A stretch of DNA of 10,211 nt from Deltaproteobacteria bacterium (lineage in GTDB: Bacteria > Desulfobacterota > DSM-4660 > Desulfatiglandales > Desulfatiglandaceae): NCBI GenBank assembly GCA_019314425.1, contig JAFCZI010000100.1:1-10211 (forward strand). The letters run 5' to 3'. Below are positions 7,721-10,211 of the stretch, piece after piece. A model generated the notes under the pieces. That model made no database searches and was not told the origin of the DNA. It worked only from the letters and a program-made list of their open reading frames with translations. The position numbers and the translations under genes are program-made. Numbering within the stretch: the first letter of the stretch is position 1; every line of letters starts with the position of its first letter.

Positions 7721-7828
7721 TGGCGTCGTAAAAAGTCCCATCTACTGCGTTGCAGTGATTTTTCAGAATCTCAACATACGACATGTATGCCTACGATCCT
7801 GAAAAACCACTACGCCTTGTATATGGAA
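7719..7828 (+). repeat. Dispersed palindromic repeat, copy 1 (apparently truncated on the right)
   Basis: It begins GATGGCGTCGTAAAAA directly at the rfaE1 stop. Positions 7719-7763 match the reverse complement of copy 2 (9437-9493) over about 46 columns, with four transitions and one single-base gap. Inside it is a long hairpin: 7754-7770 pairs with 7795-7811 at 15 of 17 positions, and CATAC/GTATG (7775-7779, 7785-7789) closes the tip. Copy 2 ends in a perfect inverted copy of its first 16 bases; copy 1 lacks that closing arm, so its right end seems lost just before the DUF4416 gene. No transposase is present. It may act as a transcription or mRNA-stability element after rfaE1. The right limit is approximate. 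Confidence 0.75.
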
Positions 7829-7840
7829 CCTGCATCAATT

Positions 7841-8380
7841 ATGAGCCGGCCGGAGATATCAGATGATGTTAAACTGATTGTGAGCCTTTTTTCTCCTGAA
7901 AAAGAGCTCGTTGAAAAGGTTATGGCGCAGTTGTCGGATATTTATGGAGTGCCTGACTGGATCAGCCCCGAAATTTTCTTCGACCGAACCCGCTACTACG
8001 AAAAAGAGATGGGGTGGCCGCTGCATCGCCGGTTTCTCTCTTTTAAAGGCCTCATCCCCCCTGAAATGCTGGTGGAAGTCAAACTCAGGACCAATGAGAT
8101 CGAGAAAACATATTTGAATGGGCAGCAAAGACGGATCAATATTGATCCCGGGTATATTTCTCTGGAAAGGCTGGTGCTGGCCACCGGCAAGAATTACATC
8201 CACCGGATTTATCTGCGGAAAGGCATCTACGCGGACTTGACACTGGTTTTCAAGCGGGGCGGTTTCGTAACGCTGGACTGGACTTATCCCGATTATGCCG
8301 ATCCGAAAATGATTGACTGCTTTAATACCGTCAGGGCCCAGTATCTGACCCAATTAAGAGAGGAAGAACCCATTGATTAA
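7841..8380 (+). CDS. DUF4416 family protein
   Basis: A 179-residue soluble protein of the DUF4416 family, whose function is unknown. Conserved blocks are clear: DRTRYYEKEMGWPLHRRFLS, VKLRTNEIEK, INIDPGYISLERLVLATGKN, HRIYLRKGIYADLTLVF and LDWTYPDYAD. The many invariant charged and aromatic residues suggest an enzyme or nucleotide-binding protein, but no known catalytic motif is recognisable. The frame stays open upstream to ATGs at 7787 and 7823, but the first of these is inside the repeat hairpin and the added residues are encoded by repeat DNA. The ATG at 7841 matches the usual family start (short N terminus before DDVKLIVSLFS), with a GGAA about 12 bases upstream. Its last bases overlap the start of yicC, so the two are coupled. 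Confidence 0.85.
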   Translation: MSRPEISDDVKLIVSLFSPEKELVEKVMAQLSDIYGVPDWISPEIFFDRTRYYEKEMGWPLHRRFLSFKGLIPPEMLVEVKLRTNEIEKTYLNGQQRRINIDPGYISLERLVLATGKNYIHRIYLRKGIYADLTLVFKRGGFVTLDWTYPDYADPKMIDCFNTVRAQYLTQLREEEPID

Positions 8381-9111
8381 AAGTATGACCGCCTATGGAA
8401 AAGGAGATTGTCTGCGGGATGGAAAGCGGTTTCTGGTGGAGATTAAATCGCTCAACAACCGTTATCGGGACGTCCTTCTGAGAATGCCGAAAAATCTCCA
8501 GGGTTTTGAAAAACCGTTGCGAACCCTCATCGAAAAAAAGATCGCTGCGTTTGGAAACTCTTCTTAAAATGAACGATGTGGTGAACGTTAAAACGGATAC
8601 GGATGACGAAGAAGAAATGGGGAAGGGCCTTCATGAAACCCTTGCGCTGGGTCTCGATTCCCTGATAGAAATGAGACGGAAAGAAGGGGCTGCCATTGAG
8701 GCCGACTTGAGAAAAAGGCTCAAAAGGATAAGCGGTTTCGTTGATGGTGTGCGCGGCCGTACTTCCGGGATTGTTGAGGCCTATCAAATTCGTCTGAAGG
8801 AAAATGTGGAGAGACTGCGCCAGGGCGTTGAAGTGGATGCGGATCGCATTGCGCAGGAAGTGGCTGTTTTTGCAGAACGATCCGACATCACGGAAGAACT
8901 GGTTCGATTGGGAATCCACATTGAACAGTTCACCACATACCTCGAAATGGACGATGTGGTAGGTAGAAGACTCGATTTTCTGATTCAGGAAATGAACCGG
9001 GAGGTCAATACCCTCGGTTCAAAGGCCTCCGATGGGTTTGTTTCGAGAACGGTGGTGGAAATGAAGGCGGAGTTGGAAAAACTTCGGGAGCAGGTCCAAA
9101 ATGTGGAGTGA
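8373..9111 (+). pseudogene. yicC: yicC homologue with internal deletion and frame break
   Basis: The YicC family are RNA-binding proteins; E. coli YicC is reported to be an endoribonuclease. Part 1 (8373-8567, 64 residues) starts IKSMTAYGKG and matches the family N terminus up to about residue 58, then ends FGNSS-stop. Part 2, in the +1 frame from about 8548 to 9111, carries the C-terminal half: [67 protein letters not shown] and [15 protein letters not shown]. Joined, they give about 245 residues against about 290 in the family, so roughly 45-50 codons are missing at about 8544-8551, with a length that is 2 modulo 3. The start is TTG at 8373, supported by GAGAGGA eight bases upstream and the MI(R/K)SMT family start; an ATG lies at 8385. 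An internal ATG at 8569 could give a C-terminal fragment. Sequencing or assembly error is the alternative. Confidence 0.85.
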
Positions 9112-9125
9112 AAGGAGATTTGTCC

Positions 9126-9398
9126 ATGAGTGCTAAGCTTGTGAATATCGGTTTTGGGAATTCGGTTGTTTCTAGACGCGTAGTTGCTATCATCTCTGCC
9201 GGGGCGGCGCCCATAAAGCGACTCCGCGATGAAGCCCGGGAAGAAAAACGGCTCATCGACGCTACGCAGGGACGGCGCACCCGCTCCGTATTGATTACGG
9301 ACAGCAACCATGTCGTTTTGTCTGCGGTGCAATCGGAAACCATTGCACAGCGATTCAGCCCCGAAGGAAATATTCCTGCGAAGGAATTGGAAACGTAA
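9126..9398 (+). CDS. remA: RemA/DUF370 family DNA-binding regulator
   Basis: A 90-residue protein of the RemA (DUF370) family, named after the Bacillus subtilis activator of matrix genes, where it is a DNA-binding protein. In this type of organism its targets are not known to me. The family signature is complete: [19 protein letters not shown], then [30 protein letters not shown] and [16 protein letters not shown]. The ATG at 9126 is chosen because AAGGAGAT sits about eight bases upstream; an in-frame GTG at 9108 would place that ribosome binding site inside the coding region. It begins 14 bases after the yicC stop. The pair yicC-remA is a common neighbourhood, usually followed by gmk (guanylate kinase); here gmk is absent and repeat DNA follows. 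Confidence 0.93.
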   Translation: MSAKLVNIGFGNSVVSRRVVAIISAGAAPIKRLRDEAREEKRLIDATQGRRTRSVLITDSNHVVLSAVQSETIAQRFSPEGNIPAKELET

Positions 9399-9403
9399 AC
9401 ATG

Positions 9404-9422
9404 ATGATTTCGTAAAGAGTCA
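9404..9422 (+). repeat. Possible degenerate fragment of the same repeat family
   Basis: GATGATTTCGTAAAGAGTC matches the first 19 bases of copy 1 (7719-7737) at 15 of 19 positions, in the same orientation. It lies between the remA stop and copy 2. It may be a decayed end of an older copy into which copy 2 inserted, or chance similarity. Confidence 0.4.
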
Positions 9423-9436
9423 CGAATCTATCTACA

Positions 9437-9493
9437 GATGGCGTTGTAAAAATCGCTGCAATGCAGCAGATGGGACTTTTTTACAACGCCATC
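9437..9493 (-). repeat. Dispersed palindromic repeat, copy 2, with 16-bp terminal inverted repeats
   Basis: A 57-base element bounded by perfect 16-base inverted repeats: GATGGCGTTGTAAAAA at 9437-9452 and its complement at 9478-9493. A second palindrome, GCTGCA-A-TGCAGC (9455-9467), lies inside. Its reverse complement aligns with copy 1, so the two copies are in opposite orientation. No flanking target duplication is evident. In RNA it would fold into a strong stem ending the remA transcript region; T-rich sequence (GGGATTTTTG) follows about seven bases later, so it may also weaken transcription into the next gene. MITE-like or REP-like; no encoded protein. Confidence 0.85.
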
Positions 9494-9524
9494 AAATTTC
9501 GGGATTTTTGTTCAGGCACTATTT

Positions 9525-10211
9525 ATGAATATGAGAATCGGAAAATTCGGTTTGATCAATAACTTTTTACCCTACTTTCGGCTGGAGCAGGAAGGGATCC
9601 CCATAATCGAGGCGCCACCGGCTAGGCTTGCAGTAATGTTTGAAAGAGGCGAAATAGATTTTGCCCCTGTGCCTTCCTTTTATTACATAAAAAACAGGGA
9701 CAGGTTGAGACATTATGATTTTTGTGTCGCCTCGAAAGACAGTGTTTTAAGTGTTCTCGTTGTTTCACAGAAAGAGGCACTCGACGATGGGAGTATTGCA
9801 ATAACAAATCAGACCATGACCTCTCTGAATCTCCTCAAAATCATCCTGAATGAAAGAAAAATGAAAAACAGCCTTGTGCCTGTGAATGAGAGCGGCGCCG
9901 GCGCGCTGCTCAAGCACTGCGATCATGCACTGGTTATCGGTGATGAGGCCATAAAGGCGAGGAGAACATGTAAGGTTGTTATGGACCTGGGTGAAGCGTG
10001 GCGTAGTTTAACGGGATGTTCAATGGTTTTCGGAATATCTGTTTCCCGAAAAGATGCAGATATGGGCGAGGTTAACGAAAAAGTGATGGAATCGGTCAGG
10101 TGGGGTGAGGAAAATATTCATAGGGTTGTGATTGAGGCTGAAAAGAAGTTCGAATCAGGGAAGGGTATTCTTGAGAGGTATTTTGAATCGCTGACCTACC
10201 GGATGGGAACG
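9525..10211 (+). CDS. MqnA/MqnD-type menaquinone (futalosine) pathway protein, 3' end outside window
   Basis: A 229-residue open N-terminal part of a protein of the MqnA/MqnD superfamily (periplasmic-binding-protein fold). MqnA is chorismate dehydratase, the first step of the futalosine route to menaquinone. Visible features: MRIGKFGLINNFLPYFRLE at the start (where MqnA has a YLNxxP segment), GEIDFAPVPSFYY (42-54), ASKDSVLSVLVVS (69-81), ITNQTMTSLNLLKIIL, LVIGDEAI (136-143) and DLGEAWRSLTGCSMVFG (154-170). The last block has CSM where MqnA usually has a PFVFA-like segment, so it may be a divergent paralogue. Homologues have about 270-290 residues, so some 40-60 are missing. No clear Shine-Dalgarno precedes either ATG (9525 or 9531). 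Lines sampled by hand are 38-47% GC against 48-63% for upstream genes, and 12 of 16 Arg codons are AGA/AGG versus 3 of 18 in rfaE1, suggesting foreign origin. Confidence 0.72.
   Translation, partial: MNMRIGKFGLINNFLPYFRLEQEGIPIIEAPPARLAVMFERGEIDFAPVPSFYYIKNRDRLRHYDFCVASKDSVLSVLVVSQKEALDDGSIAITNQTMTSLNLLKIILNERKMKNSLVPVNESGAGALLKHCDHALVIGDEAIKARRTCKVVMDLGEAWRSLTGCSMVFGISVSRKDADMGEVNEKVMESVRWGEENIHRVVIEAEKKFESGKGILERYFESLTYRMGT

Noticed and set aside
7787..7840. DUF4416 start at 7787
   Set aside because: The ATG lies in the repeat hairpin and the extension is repeat-encoded; 7841 matches the family start.
8373..8567. A programmed frameshift in yicC
   Set aside because: There is no slippery heptamer at the junction, and a ribosomal shift cannot restore the 45-50 missing codons.
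9108..9125. RemA start at GTG 9108
   Set aside because: The strong AAGGAGAT lies inside this extension and is correctly placed for the ATG at 9126, where family homology begins.
7719..9493. Composite transposon or insertion sequence bounded by the two repeat copies
   Set aside because: The DNA between the copies encodes DUF4416, yicC and remA, ordinary chromosomal genes; there is no transposase and no target duplication visible.
9310..9528. 72-codon plus-strand open frame over the remA end and the repeats
   Set aside because: Shadow frame running through repeat DNA; no start signal or family match.
1..10211. CRISPR array, tRNA, rRNA or riboswitch
   Set aside because: No regularly spaced repeats, cloverleaf or known aptamer pattern was seen on either strand by eye.

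Overview
The window reads as a chromosomal housekeeping region of a Gram-negative bacterium, most likely a member of the Desulfobacterota (a sulfate-reducer-like 'deltaproteobacterium'). The basis is the gene content and order: def-fmt-DUF116-rsmB-rpe, a stand-alone heptose-7-phosphate kinase (so lipopolysaccharide is made), DUF4416, yicC, a RemA/DUF370 protein and a futalosine-pathway-type MqnA-like protein. The placement is inference from family knowledge, not from a database search.

Layout. Positions 1-2095 hold a minus-strand cluster, in transcription order: an HD-domain phosphohydrolase (YfbR/HDDC2 type), an EI24-type membrane protein (directly abutting it) and a DnaJ-like co-chaperone without zinc finger that runs off the left edge. 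Positions 2096-2275 form a divergent promoter region. From 2276 to 9398 the genes lie on the plus strand: peptide deformylase, Met-tRNA formyltransferase, a membrane-anchored DUF116 protein with a cysteine cluster, 16S rRNA m5C methyltransferase RsmB, ribulose-phosphate epimerase, heptose-7-phosphate kinase RfaE1, DUF4416, a damaged yicC and RemA. An MqnA-like gene (9525 on) runs off the right edge. Deformylase and formyltransferase handle the N-terminal formyl group at opposite ends of translation, RsmB matures the ribosome, and Rpe and RfaE1 feed pentose and heptose metabolism.

The unusual part is 7719-10211. Two copies of a small palindromic dispersed repeat occupy the gaps after rfaE1 and after remA, in opposite orientations. 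yicC has lost about 45-50 internal codons and is out of frame. The position after remA, where gmk is commonly found, instead holds repeats and an MqnA-like gene with clearly different base composition and arginine codon use. This suggests local rearrangement around a repeat family. I see no new defence, mobile or biosynthetic system. All gene-free gaps are under 200 bases.
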